NCBI RefSeq assembly: GCF_030247195.1
Contig: NC_080672.1
Location: 88,185,113 to 88,249,112 of the forward strand
From: Topomyia yanbarensis
Taxonomy: Eukaryota > Arthropoda > Insecta > Diptera > Culicidae
Direction of reading: 5' to 3'
DNA length: 64,000 bases
The notes under the pieces are model-generated. The model saw only the letters and a list, made by a program, of their open reading frames with translations, ran no database searches and was not told the origin of the DNA. Made by a program: the position numbers and the translations under genes. Positions 11,837 to 23,739 of the stretch are shown here, in pieces. The stretch's first letter is position 1; each line of letters begins with the position of its first letter.

Positions 11837-12288
11837 TGTGTGCCCAAACATCTTGCCAATCGGGCGAAAATCTCTCACAACACAGTACAACACAGTGAAA
11901 TCGAAAAATTAGTGCTTGAATCAACAAACGGTGAATTGCGCGCTAACAGACTAAGTTACAGACCACGAACAGTGAGGCGCCATTTTGAAAGATAATGGGG
12001 CGTCTACTAGTCATTTTATGCAAATATATCACGATATTCTACCTACGCAATCGAAATAGTTCAACCGAAAATCAGAACATTTTCATTTGAAACTTGCGGT
12101 CTAAAATGTCTCCACCTATCATTCCCCACTCGTATTGATAAACGGGCGAAATGAAAAATGTGTCGACCTGCACGAAATCGAGGCAACATGCGCTCACGGG
12201 TAAAACAAAGCAAGTGTCAAAACGGACAGTCATTCGGAATAAAGTGTGCTTCAGTACAGTCGGTGTTCGTGTCGGTCCTGTGAAAAAA

Positions 12289-12837
12289 ATGGATAAAAGC
12301 CAATCCAATCGGACCACGTTTGCGGCTCAGTGTGAAATGGCGAGGCGATTATTGGGCATTTCAGAGCAAATTGCCGACGGTGCCATGTCACGTGAAGAAG
12401 TGGACTTTATCAACTCTACGGCAGCACTAGTGCGAAAGTGGTGGCGAGAAAGCGCGTCTTCTCTTGGCACGGACGGCGTCGTCCGCGGGGCGAACGAAGA
12501 GCTGGAGGAGTCATTTTTAGTCCTGTTGCTGAAGTCTCGCAAGGCAAACCACACAGTGACCCGGACGGTGGCTCCATCGATGGCGAAGAAAAATCACCAA
12601 GGAGAAAAAATAGTCCCACCAAGATGCTATTTTTGTAGGCAACAACACTTTTTGTTCAAGTGCACGGACTTTCATGAACAGACGCCAGGGAAACGTTTCG
12701 AGTTTGTGCAGCGCATGGAACTGTGCTGCAACTGTTTCAGCCAGGATCACAGTACTGCAAATTGTCAGCAAGGATCCCGTTGTCTTCGATACAACAGAAT
12801 GCATCACACCTTACTGCACATAGCGGTCCAGGTGTAA
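12289..12837 (+). CDS. Short BEL/Pao Gag with zinc knuckles
   Basis: 182 residues from the ATG at 12289; the frame is open from an upstream ATG at 12151. I prefer 12289 because the preceding residues show no Gag similarity. Two retroviral-type zinc knuckles are present: C113-x2-C116-x3-H120-x4-C125 and C146-x2-C149-x4-H154-x4-C159. A degenerate third motif ends in HHTLLH, the BEL/Pao signature, but its second cysteine is tyrosine (CLRY). BEL Gags are usually much longer, so the N-terminal region is probably shortened. It would bind and package element RNA. No pol frame follows. The confidence is high for the family and moderate for the exact start. Confidence 0.85.
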   Translation: MDKSQSNRTTFAAQCEMARRLLGISEQIADGAMSREEVDFINSTAALVRKWWRESASSLGTDGVVRGANEELEESFLVLLLKSRKANHTVTRTVAPSMAKKNHQGEKIVPPRCYFCRQQHFLFKCTDFHEQTPGKRFEFVQRMELCCNCFSQDHSTANCQQGSRCLRYNRMHHTLLHIAVQV

Positions 12838-15060
12838 TTACAGTACAGTATCTATATAACCATCATTACATTGTTTGTTTTTTCTCATTTGGCAAGGAGC
12901 CATTATTTACTTTGTTATTAAATACATTTATGAACTATTGGTTAACCTTTCATCCTTTCAACCTGAGCCCTGCTGTGCTGTAAACAATCCGCTTCGCTAA
13001 TCAACTAAAACAAGCATGAGTGAATGAAGTGAAATTTGCTCAGATGTTCTATAATTCGTGAAAATTTAATAAACACATTCATATCGGAAGAGAAGGAAGA
13101 GGAATCCATCCGTGTTAGTCCAATCAGACCATGAAAAGGTAATGTCTCAGTTTGTGCGGTCAGTTATTGCTACTGTTCTGTTCCAAGTCGCTGGCAAACC
13201 TACTGGTTAGACCTACTGAAAGGCTAAATCAATGTTTCTTTTCGGATTCATCATTTCACTTTGAGTGACCCGGGAACGGGAACGACCTTACAACTTCGTT
13301 AACGTTTGTTGCAGCTTCATGACAATATCCAGGCCTGCTCACAATCAGTCAGGCGCCCCTACGGTACTCGGGGACAACATTAAGGTCCATTCAGCTGAAT
13401 GGCAATGATCATTCTGCGGTGCGCGACAGAAGGTCATTCAAGCTTGTAACGTAACAAGCACAATCTCTTTCCGGACTATCGCGGGAGAGATTGCTCGTCT
13501 GTCTGCCCATCTTTGGGAGACAATTCTTCGCAGCAGCGGAGACAAATCAGGTAGCACCTCAGTCTATTCACTAGATGAGGATACAGTTCAAGTCGTAGGC
13601 TACACTGATACACAGCGCACAGTTTCGTCGTGAAGTTACCAGCAACCTAGCTCGCAAGGGTCAACAGATATAATCCGGACGTGGTTCCTAAGGAAATCAG
13701 TTCAACGAAATCACTACGAGACGCGTGTTGGATGGAAGATATTCACAACACATCATCGTCGCCAAGCAGCGATCGCGAAGGCTATAGGGCCACTATTCGC
13801 GAGGAGCAGAATCATCCCAACAGTAGCAAAATACACCGCCGGATAGAATCCAGCCCTGACTCCGGACATGCAGTCAGCACAACCGACGAGGCAATCGTCG
13901 CCAAGGGCGACCGCGGAGGCCACGGGGCCTCCGTTTCAGGGAAGTCTTTTCATTAAATTATTGTTCCTTTAAAAAAGCACCCTCTTCTATGTTCTAGTGT
14001 ACATCGTCATCGTTAAATACGTCATCAACCAGTCGGCGGCACTAGCCGCTGAATTGTCGAAATTAACGTCAGTCTGCCAGCAGCACAGGCCCGCTGAATG
14101 ACACGAAGCATCTGTCGTCCCATCAGATCAACCCGTCCACACAGACGCCGAGTCCTCGGAAACAACAGATTGTCAACAACTCATGTGGCAGATCACCTGT
14201 ACCCGAACAGCGCCACTCCACCCCTCCACCATACACCATTGATGATGATGAACCGTTTATCAGCATACATCCTTCACAACGGTTGTCCGCAGATGGCCAC
14301 ATATCTGAAGTGGCTTCGAGGTTCCAGCAGCAAAGCAATCGGAGGTGGCATGGTTCTGATTGAAGTGGTCAGAACTACCACCTCAACGCTAACCCAAGTT
14401 AAGTATTCCTGTTATCGTAAATGCATCAGAAATGTATCCACTCTCCCTCACAGGCACTACTACAAAGGGCTGGCGACATATCAGCAGATTATTTAACACA
14501 GCAATGGTCACATCATAAAATCATCAGACTACCAGATAACTGCAACTATAATCATCACGAGGGGTGGAGGAGGTTAAGGGAAGTAGAGCAGCACACCGTT
14601 TACCGGATGGACAAGGCTCTACATTCGTAACATGGAAACAGTAACAGAAGCAGGATCAGGAGTGGTGGGACCAGCGGAGTCGTTCGGGTCTTGTTTTATC
14701 GACGCCGGCTGCATAGCAGTTGACGGAGTCGAACTCAAGTCTCCCGTCCTCGACGCCCATGGTACACCACCGATCATCAAGCAACACGACACCATGCGGA
14801 CACTCTCACGAATCGCAATGCATGGGAAGCACCTCATGCGGCAAACTTTCTCTGGACCCAAAGGTTAAATGATAACATCATAGCAACCCAGTTTACAGCC
14901 AAAGGACTAAACAGCAACAGCGAAGGGTGATTTCTTCAACAGCAGCAGACTCATAACCACTAATATTAGCAAATAAGAAGTGAAGTTATTAGCAGCATAT
15001 CTTAGTGTAGGACTGAATAGTACATAAGTACATCTCAGGGTCTATTGAAAGATCCGTCTT
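12838..15060 (+). other. BEL/Pao internal region without pol
   Basis: About 2.2 kb between gag and the 3' LTR. Open frames at 13681-13956, 14098-14496 and 14632-14868 show no protease, polymerase or integrase motif that I can identify. A perfect 7-bp hairpin, GGAGGCC/GGCCTCC, lies near 13914-13932. This is non-coding filler or unrecognisable pol. Confidence 0.6.
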
Positions 15061-15075
15061 TCAAGGCGGGCGGTA
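15061..15075 (+). promoter_or_regulatory. Polypurine-like tract before the 3' LTR
   Basis: AAGGCGGGCGGTA directly abuts the 3' LTR. Purine-rich GGCGGG sequence at this place is usual in BEL/Pao elements and would prime plus-strand synthesis. Confidence 0.7.
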
Positions 15076-15598
15076 TGTTTGCGCCAGTTTTGGAATTGGA
15101 TTCATACGAGGTAGTGAGACTTCACTGTAGTACAGGACAGTTAGGTATCGCATAATGAACCAACGAGCTTAGGCGTTACGGAACAGTTTGTTGCGTTCAC
15201 CGCTTATACTGCAGTCTGTTTTCTAGAAGATTCTCACTTCCTGAACAAAACAGTTGTGTTCATCTAAAAGTTGCAGCTACCTATATATAGTACAATTTAA
15301 AATCTGAATAGTTCGTATTCATAGTTGGTTAGTATCAAGTCATTATTCATAGTTGATCAGTATCAACTTGTAACAACCTTATCAAACTACAAGTCATAAT
15401 ATAGAAGAAAATGAATTACATACAGAACAGTGCTACGTTTTACATTGAACAGTTTGGGCTTATAATAAGTGCCTAGTTCTACTGAATAAACCCACAGAAT
15501 TTATCTAAGTGATCGCGAGTTCTTACTGCACCGTGCACCGAACAGTTTTCCTAGTCATAAAAATCCGACAGCTCTACAGACGTTGATGTGCGGAAACA
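15076..15598 (+). repeat. 3' LTR of BEL/Pao-type element
   Basis: 523 bp, matching the 5' LTR almost base for base apart from the 9-bp TATCTAAGT present only here (near 15500). Confidence 0.95.
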
Positions 15599-15603
15599 AA
15601 TGT

Positions 15604-17210
15604 TTCCCGAATTATGGTAAACTAACCCTGTAATTAAACAAACATTACAACTTTCTTCGAGAAGACATACATCTCTTCCAATCTTGATGATGATTTTAAA
15701 AAGAAAATTAAGATCTAATTATTGTTATTCTAAACCCAAACCAATGTTTGAGCAGATTACTGCAAGTATGATAGCATGAATCCAACTGCCAGCAGCAACT
15801 AAATAGTAGATCATACACACTGCCGCTAACAAAAGTTTTGCAAAAGTTTCACAAGAAACGAATGAATTGCATTAGTTTAAACACAGAGAAATTTGAAAGA
15901 AAGCCTTTTTTGTAAAGAAGAAGGAAGTGGTGTGTGTCTAAAGCAAGTGATAGTGAAATTATTGAGCTAACCAATATTTATAGTTTCTAGTCATTTTGGT
16001 GGTTTCATCAATGCTACATTTAACAAATTTTACGTAAATTAGAAGACATCAGTAGTCAATCTTAAGTGATTCTCTTTCAATCAGTGAACAATTTCCGGGA
16101 AATTGAGTTTAATAGATTAAATTCTGGGTAGTTTCCATTATTAGATTAAATTATTGAAATATATATTGTCCAAAAATCCATCAATTGCTTTGATTGATTG
16201 CTGAAAGTTGATAGATCTAAAGTTCTTATTCTTGCTTTGTGGAGAAATTGGTAGTTTTTTTTACACAATTTTCATTTTGCTAATGAAAATTACTGGTCTG
16301 CTTTTTGTCATAGTCTGATCTAGACAAATTAGTTTGCGGTATTTTGAATTCGTAAGTCCAATGATATAGAAAGTATTTCATAATTTTTTTTGGATCTGTG
16401 AAAAAATCTGAGTACTTTACAAATATTTTTTTTATCATTTGTCTGATAATATTGCCGAAGATAATCTTTAATGTAGTATCATTTAAATTGAAACTATCAT
16501 TAAGTTGAGTTAACGCAAAATCCGGGTGATGCCATAAATCTAGTAATAGTGGCGAGATGGCTGATCAAGAAAATAGAAGTTGAATCGTTTCGCCGCATCT
16601 GCAAATCGTCTGCCCGATCAGAAGATTTAGAGCAAATTTCGAAATTCTATTTGTTCGAACATTCTCTGAGACGGTAAACATTCCATGGAGATGACCTTGA
16701 CATAGGTTCTGTCATTCATCACTATTCGAATTGACAAATGCGTGTAAAGCTTCGTGAGACGGGTTTTTTGAATATTACTTTTCGTCATGTAGATGGGCAA
16801 CTTCGAGCCCGAAACCGGTCGACAAAAAAAGGTAAATTTTTAATGCTTTTCATAGTTGGTAAGGACAGTTGGTGTCATGTCCTGTCTCGCGCCGCGTTTT
16901 TGTGAGTGTAAATCGAGTCTTTACGTTGGCACAGCCTCAAATTACAGGTTTTTGCGAGCACATGGAAGCAATAAGATGTTTTTTACTCCTAAGATAATTT
17001 GAATAAAATTTTAACTAAACATTCTTTTAAAAGTCGATGAAAAAACAGAGTTTTACCGAGTGCCAAGGTATACATTTCCAAGCAGGAAATAAAATCAATA
17101 TCTAAACAGGTCTGAAAAAACAGATTACCAAGGTAGCAGGTCACGAAGACTAGAAATCAATCTTATCTAAAACAAACCAACATAAACTCAATATAATTAT
17201 CTCGTCTTAC
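15604..17210. other. Probable Frizzled intron, no other feature
   Basis: AT-rich non-coding sequence downstream (in gene sense) of the 17211-17405 exon. The next Frizzled exon, which should encode TM3 and onward, was not found here or nearer the window start. Confidence 0.5.
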
Positions 17211-17405
17211 CTGCGTAATGGTCGCCAGCATCTGCATCCGGCCCAGTTTTATGTGTGGCTGGAACGGCTCCCGGCACGCTACCGAATCGCCGGCCCCCAG
17301 TCCGGCGACGTACGCACAGCCAACGATCAGATAGCAGATCGCCAGGAACACAATCGGTCGCTCCGGATATCGAAAACGCGACGAATCGATCAGAAACGTG
17401 AGCAC
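17211..17405 (-). CDS. Frizzled-family receptor, internal exon (end of TM1, TM2)
   Basis: 65 codons in phase 0 on the minus strand. The exon is bounded by a polypyrimidine stretch and CACACAG acceptor and by a CAG/GTAAGA donor. It starts VLTFLID, continues [20 protein letters not shown] and ends MLATITQ. LTFLID and RFRYPERPI are hallmark Frizzled sequences at the end of TM1 and the first intracellular loop. The hydrophobic run after PERP is TM2 and the cysteine-containing ACREPF stretch is extracellular. Frizzleds are seven-pass Wnt receptors in the plasma membrane that signal through Dishevelled. The paralogue cannot be assigned. It joins in frame to the exon at 21831-21950. Confidence 0.93.
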
Positions 17406-18711
17406 CTGTGTGTAGAGAGGGAAAGAGAGAGAAGCGGGTAAAAAACGGTTTAAAAACTTTATCACCACCGCCGTTTCGATTGGAATGAAAAACGACTGGA
17501 CAGATATAATTTCGGTCCATCAGTCGGACTCATTTAAATGCGGACGTTGTCCAATGCATCGATGGGAATCGGTCGTAAATTCGCTCGATGGTTAGTTCAG
17601 GTTTGGACAACCAACGCGACTGATTCATATCTTATCCTCGCTCTCGTTGGGCTGCCAATAAGACCACGGAATATCGCGACATGGACGCTAGTTTGCATCC
17701 GATGCAAATTGGTACAAAATATGTGATGCAAGCACTGATTTGCTGATTTCGTTTTACCGAACAAATGAGACCCACACGTCCACAGGATGAGCGGTTCGAA
17801 AGCTATAACTTTCCGGAGGCCAGCCCCAAGAAGGTGGCAATAACTTCGCAAATTCTACATCCCTCCCCATCGATGCTGCCTAATGAACTACTATATTCAT
17901 GAGCGGATACTCCCGGGAACGATAGAGCAACAACAAGAAGCAAACCAGAAGGAACACGACTTAACTGAACCAGTTCAGTGTTCTTCGAGCAAGAAGCGAA
18001 CATGTGCCCCGGTTTTTCCATCGCCCATCGCCTTTGGTTTCTTGTTGCTACTTTCTGCCATCGCGGAGATGCAGGTAGATGACCGTACCTGTGTCCATTC
18101 ATCAAAGCAAATCTGCTGCCTCGTTTCTAGAAGTGCCGGGAAGCTAGTAATGTTTGCTTTCTCAAGTTTCACGGACACAGGTTACCCGGTTTACCTTGCC
18201 AACGAAGCTGCCGCGCAAAACGAGTGGAAGAAGAAAAATCGCAGCTCTTAATCAATCTAAGCTGCACGGCTCGCATTAATAGTGGTGTAGCAATTTTTAA
18301 CTTCCTGCTCTTTGGGGTTCATCCTTGTTTCGTGGGTCCAACAGTTTTTTCTACTCCAACGTGATGATGATTTAGCAAATATTATTGATAGGTGATCATA
18401 CCGAAAATGTTATTCCGGATGTTCTGTGAAATCAATCTACGCGATTTACGCGGTAAAGATCTTCATGGTTTGTTTTTGTGTTGATAAAGGGCTATTTATT
18501 ACAAAATGATTGAAGATCAATTGAAAATGAAACAGCTGAGTCCTCAAAAAAAAATTCTTGGTATTCTTTTTCAATTTTCAGAAGAAAATTTTAAATTGTC
18601 ATTGACTACTGATTTTTTAAATGATTTAATAATTTCTAATCTATTTGAGCAAATATTTTAGCCGTTCAATCGTTTATTTATTCATGCAACTGTCCATTTA
18701 ATCTATTATTT
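17406..18711 (-). other. Frizzled intron, unique part
   Basis: The first part of the 4.4-kb intron between the two exons (17406-21830). No other gene is supported; the open frames on both strands overlap each other and lack domains. The sequence is moderately balanced up to 18250 and then becomes AT-rich before the octamer array. Confidence 0.6.
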
Positions 18712-19131
18712 CTTTATTACTTTATTCCTTTATTTGTTTATTCCCTTATTCCTATATTCCTATATTCCTATATTCCTATATTCCTTTATTCCTATATTCC
18801 TTTATTCCTATATTCCTTTATTCCTTTATTCCTTCATTCCTTTATTCCTTTATTCCTTTATTCTTTTATTCCTTTATTCCTTTATTCCTTTATTCCTTTA
18901 TTCCTTTATTCCTTTATTCCTTTATTCCTTTATTCCTTTATTCCTTTATTCCTTTATTCCTTTATTCCTTTATTCCTTTATTCCATTATTCCTTTATTCC
19001 TTTATTCCTTTATTCCTTTATTCCTTTATTCCTTTATTCCTTTATTCCTTTATTCCTTTATTCCTTTATTCCTTTATTCCTTTATTCCTTTATTCCTTTA
19101 TTCCTTTATTTCTTTATTCCTTTATTCCTTC
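18712..19131. repeat. Octamer satellite array (TTTATTCC)n
   Basis: About 50 tandem 8-bp units within the Frizzled intron. The plus strand is essentially free of guanine. The first dozen units carry variants (TATATTCC, TTCATTCC); the rest are almost uniform, with one TTTATTTC unit near the end. Confidence 0.95.
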
Positions 19132-19173
19132 CTTGTCTCTTGCTTTTGTCTCTTGTCTCTTGTCTCGATTTTC

Positions 19174-20847
19174 AATTCTCGATTCTCGATTCTCGATTCT
19201 CGATTCTCGATTCTCGATTCTCGATTCTCGATTCTCGATTCTCGATTCTCGATTCTCGATTCTCGATTCTCGATTCTCGATTCTCGATTCTCGATTCTCG
19301 ATTCTCGATTCTCGATTCTCGATTCTCGATTCTCGATTCTCGATTCTCGATTCTCGATTCTCGATTCTCGATTCTCGATTCTCGATTCTCGATTCTCGAT
19401 TCTCGATTCTCGATTCTCGATTCTCGATTCTCGATTCTCGATTCTCGATTCTCGATTCTCGATTCTCGATTCTCGATTCTCGATTCTCGATTCTCGATTC
19501 TCGATTCTCGATTCTCGATTCTCGATTCTCGATTCTCGATTCTCGATTCTCGATTCTCGATTCTCGATTCTCGATTCTCGATTCTCGATTCTCGATTCTC
19601 GATTCTCGATTCTCGATTCTCGATTCTCGATTCTCGATTCTCGATTCTCGATTCTCGATTCTCGATTCTCGATTCTCGATTCTCGATTCTCGATTCTCGA
19701 TTCTCGATTCTCGATTCTCGATTCTCGATTCTCGATTCTCGATTCTCGATTCTCGATTCTCGATTCTCGATTCTCGATTCTCGATTCTCGATTCTCGATT
19801 CTCGATTCTCGATTCTCGATTCTCGATTCTCGATTCTCGATTCTCGATTCTCGATTCTCGATTCTCGATTCTCGATTCTCGATTCTCGATTCTCGATTCT
19901 CGATTCTCGATTCTCGATTCTCGATTCTCGATTCTCGATTCTCGATTCTCGATTCTCGATTCTCGATTCTCGATTCTCGATTCTCGATTCTCGATTCTCG
20001 ATTCTCGATTCTCGATTCTCGATTCTCGATTCTCGATTCTCGATTCTCGATTCTCGAATTCTCGATTCTCGATTCTCGATTCTCGATTCTCGATTCTCGA
20101 TTCTCGATTCTCGATTCTCGATTCTCGATTCTCGATTCTCGATTCTCGATTCTCGATTCTCGATTCTCGATTCTCGATTCTCGATTCTCGATTCTCGATT
20201 CTCGATTCTCGATTCTCGATTCTCGATTCTCGATTCTCGATTCTCGATTCTCGATTCTCGATTCTCGATTCTCGATTCTCGATTCTCGATTCTCGATTCT
20301 CGATTCTCGATTCTCGATTCTCGATTCTCGATTCTCGATTCTCGATTCTCGATTCTCGATTCTCGATTCTCGATTCTCGATTCTCGATTCTCGATTCTCG
20401 ATTCTCGATTCTCGATTCTCGATTCTCGATTCTCGATTCTCGATTCTCGATTCTCGATTCTCGATTCTCGATTCTCGATTCTCGATTCTCGATTCTCGAT
20501 TCTCGATTCTCGATTCTCGATTCTCGATTCTCGATTCTCGATTCTCGATTCTCGATTCTCGATTCTCGATTCTCGATTCTCGATTCTCGATTCTCGATTC
20601 TCGATTCTCGATTCTCGATTCTCGATTCTCGATTCTCGATTCTCGATTCTCGATTCTCGATTCTCGATTCTCGATTCTCGATTCTCGATTCTCGATTCTC
20701 GATTCTCGATTCTCGATTCTCGATTCTCGATTCTCGATTCTCGATTCTCGATTCTCGATTCTCGATTCTCGATTCTCGATTCTCGATTCTCGATTCTCGA
20801 TTCTCGATTCTCGATTCTCGATTCTCGATTCTCGATTCTCGATTCTC
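19174..20847. repeat. Heptamer satellite array (TTCTCGA)n
   Basis: About 239 tandem copies of a 7-bp unit over 1.67 kb, almost perfectly uniform. The only defect I see is one inserted A near 20057. Because 7 is not a multiple of 3 and no register gives a stop, all three plus frames stay open and spell FSILDSR repeatedly. These frames are not genes. Confidence 0.97.
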
Positions 20848-21010
20848 TATTCTCGATTCTCTATTCTCGATTCTCTATTCTCTATTCTCTATTCTCTATT
20901 CTCTATTCTCTATTCTCTATTCTCTATTCTCTATTCTCTATTCTCTATTCTCTATTCTCTATTCTCTATTCTCTATTCTCTATTCTCTATTCTCTATTCT
21001 CTATTCTCTC
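20848..21010. repeat. Variant heptamer array (TTCTCTA)n
   Basis: About 23 units with G changed to T. It starts with alternating CGA and CTA units (20848-20878) and then becomes uniform TTCTCTA. It follows directly on the TTCTCGA array, so it is a homogenised derivative. Confidence 0.93.
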
Positions 21011-21410
21011 TTCTCTATTCTAATTCTCTATTGTCTAATCTCTAATTTCTATCCTCTGTTATTCATTCTCTAATCTCTATTCTCATTTCTCTATTCTTCG
21101 ATTATTGTCTCTCTGCATATTCTATTTTTTTATTCTCTGTATTTTATTCTCTATGGCATTTTACTAATTTTCGTTCTCTTTTTTATATTCTCTGATGTTC
21201 ACTTTTCGTTATCTATTTTCAGTTTCAGTTTCTGTTTATTCTGTTTGTTTTTTTTTTGTTTGTTCTGTTTGTTCTGTGCGCTCTGTTTGTTCTGTTCGTT
21301 CTGTTTGTTCTGTGTTTTTTTGCTTTGTACTCTTGTTCGGTTGTTAGGAATTATATTACTGTTTGTCCTGTGTTTTATATTCCCAGTTTGTTCTGAATCT
21401 TTTCTTACTA
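21011..21410. repeat. Degenerate pyrimidine-rich fringe
   Basis: Decayed TTCTCTA-like sequence grades into a loose TTCTGTTTG repeat around 21233-21310. Confidence 0.7.
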
Positions 21411-21830
21411 TATGTGCCATTGAATATTCTGTTTTGCGTTGTGTACTATTTTTCCGTATTCACTGTTAACTACTTTCTTTCCCTTGTTCAATATTATTGT
21501 TCTACGTTAATTGTTTACTTGTGGTCATAATTTATGCTTAATTCTGAACCCTTTTTCCTGTTTTCTAAACATTCAGTTATTAGTATCTTCCTATATTTAT
21601 TTCCCTCAATTGCGTTAGTAAAATAAGTACTACATTGGCTAGAAAAGATAGCGCTCAAAACGACCAGCAACACCAGTATTCAGCCTCATTTACAAACTAA
21701 TTGAGAGTACAATATAATGTTCAACAAAGTTCGCATTCGCGCACGGGTATACGAGCCGATCCTCAGTCAGCCCCGAACATGCATGTATCTTCAAAGCGAA
21801 CCATATGCAAAGGCCCGAAAGGCAACTCAC
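21411..21830 (-). other. Frizzled intron, 5' part
   Basis: Non-coding sequence next to the donor GTGAGTTGCC (minus strand) at 21830. Confidence 0.7.
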
Positions 21831-21950
21831 CGTGAACAGACAGCTTGCCACGCAGACGGCGGCCCACGAGCCGACCCAGTACTTGAGCACGGTCCGTTCG
21901 TTTTCCGAGAAGAACATCGAGTTGCAGGGCGCACCGCAGTCTTTCGTGAC
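21831..21950 (-). CDS. Frizzled-family receptor, internal exon (CGAPC and TM1)
   Basis: 40 codons in phase 0. The acceptor is CTCTCTTTCCAG and the donor is ACG/GTGAGT, both on the minus strand. The protein begins VTKDCGAPC, followed by a short charged linker with FFSENER, then YWVGSWAAVCVASCLFT. The CGAPC motif ends the extracellular part of Frizzleds, just before TM1. TM1 runs on in frame into VLTFLID of the exon at 17211-17405. The upstream cysteine-rich Wnt-binding domain should be encoded in exons beyond 21950, but I found none in the remaining window, so the next intron may exceed 42 kb or the exon is diverged. Confidence 0.93.
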
Positions 21951-23739
21951 CTGGAAAGAGAGGCAAGCAAAACGAAAACAAAGTGTGAGACAGAAAGAAA
22001 CACTTCAATTTAAATACATAATAACCTATAAAAAGCATAATGAAGGGTGTTTTAATTATTAAGGAATAGTGTAGAATCCAGTTTTGCATCAGTGGTGAGC
22101 TCAACGGTTCCGAGCAGCATTCCATCTGCTGCCTGTTTACGGGAAGTTGAACACTAAATTGTGAAATTTAATATCGTAACATGTGCGCGCTCCAGGTTCG
22201 ATCCAGTTCCATCAAAATTGGATCAGTTCTGCGAAACCCAATTTCACGCTACATAACGTAAACTATTTCCATCGTTAAGGTTGCAACCGCATGAAAACGG
22301 TCGGTATTCGGCCAACAGCTTTGATATGCAATATAAATAATTATTCCAAGGTTTATCTGTCCCGAACCGTATCAGATATAGCAGAATCACATTCCACCGT
22401 AAATATTTTAGGCGCTTTCATGGTGGATCAGGTTTTCGCGAATCAAACCCGTCGTCGGACATTCCACAATTAATTAGCGTTGCCCATATCGGTTTGGCAG
22501 GCTACACGCACATACACGTCCCAGGTCCCAGATGGTTGCCCTGAGGGGCTCCTCAATCATTCCGTGACAGTTTTGTGTTTTCAAATCAGTTCATCTGGTG
22601 AAAAATCAAGCCTTTGGGTGACAAAGTCCGCTGGAGGCTTCAACTCTAATTTATTGTTGCTGTCAGCTGTGTGCGCCATGGAACCTCGGCAAGGTGAACG
22701 AGATTGAGTTGTTAGATTGCTTGAAACATATTTGAATAGGCGATTAACAACCAGCTAAATCGGCAACTGTAACTAAATCCTTTTCTTTGAATTAGTTTTT
22801 TTGTCGTTACACTGTTTTCTCCAGTTCAGATGAATATATTCTCAAACCTCTATCCACCCACGTCACTAAAAGCACTTTCAATTAAATCTGTTTCTGTGCA
22901 ATGATTTTTGAATGACACACTGACAACCGACTGCTCACAGGTTACACGACAATTCCATCTATGATGGCGATAACTTCATCGTTTCAACTCAACAAGGCAT
23001 CGCCTTCGTGTCGCCCCGTGTCCCATCCGATGTCGCCTCCGGCTGATCACCGGGGGACAAAACATGTATGCGGCAGCAACAAGCAGTCCACTGAAAGCCT
23101 GAGCCACCTTCGAACACAAGTGTCCATTAGTGAGAATTTTAGCCATTTCAGGTATCTGGTGAGCTATTTGGATGTGACAGGAGCAACCGGTGCTCTTCGA
23201 GAAAGCAATTATTTATTCAGATGCTAATGCATGCAAATAAATCAAATCTTTGCGAGCTATGAATGGATTGGACGGTTGTCCATCGTCCACACTGACGTAT
23301 GCAGCTTGTATGCAGCTCTAAAATGTTGGTTGAGTGATTCTTGCCTACCTACGCTTTTGTCTGAACTATTAACTACAAGATCTGATTAGTATGGAGTGCT
23401 TCGTTCAACAAATCAATTTGGTGTATGCTTGGGATATCCGGACCGACAGAGATATGTAAAGTTTGAATTATTCAAACAGATGAAATTTGATTAACGATTC
23501 TTGACAAATTGTCGATTAAGGTGACAATCTAATGCTTGATGGTAGTTCGTGGGAAAATGCAGCGTTATATTGAATTTTTTTAATAATGATTTCCGCGAAT
23601 ATCGCAGCATCTATTCAAATTGGTAAGATTTTCAAATAAAACAGTAAATATTAGAACTATATTGCGTCAATTCCACAGAATATAAGCAATTTATGACAGG
23701 TGAATTTAAACGATAAATGAAGGAGGATAGATAGCACAC
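21951..23739. other. Probable Frizzled intron, no exon recognised
   Basis: Sequence upstream of the CGAPC exon. Short open frames at 22291, 22480 and 22961 lack domains and convincing splice context. No Wnt-binding cysteine-rich domain pattern is visible on the minus strand. Confidence 0.5.

Larger units (their letters stand above)
11010..15603 (+). mobile_element. Non-autonomous BEL/Pao LTR retrotransposon with target duplication
   Basis: A complete LTR element. The 5' LTR (11015-11528) and 3' LTR (15076-15598) are near identical, begin TGTTTGCG and end GGAAACA. A 5-bp target duplication, AATGT, lies at 11010-11014 and 15599-15603. A primer binding site follows the 5' LTR by 3 bases, and GGCGGGCGGTA just before the 3' LTR is the polypurine region. 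The only recognisable gene is a short BEL-type Gag. I see no protease, reverse transcriptase, RNase H or integrase between 12838 and 15075, so pol has been replaced or deleted. Mobility would need proteins from an autonomous relative. The close match of the LTRs suggests a fairly recent insertion. Confidence 0.93.

Noticed and set aside
13681..14868. pol gene of the BEL/Pao-type element
   Set aside because: The three short frames have no protease, polymerase, RNase H or integrase motif.
18734..21073. Three plus-strand open frames of 627-779 codons
   Set aside because: They exist only because the 7- and 8-bp satellite units contain no stop in any frame; the products are endless FSILDSR or FIPLFLYS repeats.
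22291..23227. Upstream Frizzled exon (Wnt-binding cysteine-rich domain)
   Set aside because: The open frames are on the wrong strand and lack the cysteine pattern; nothing suitable is on the minus strand.
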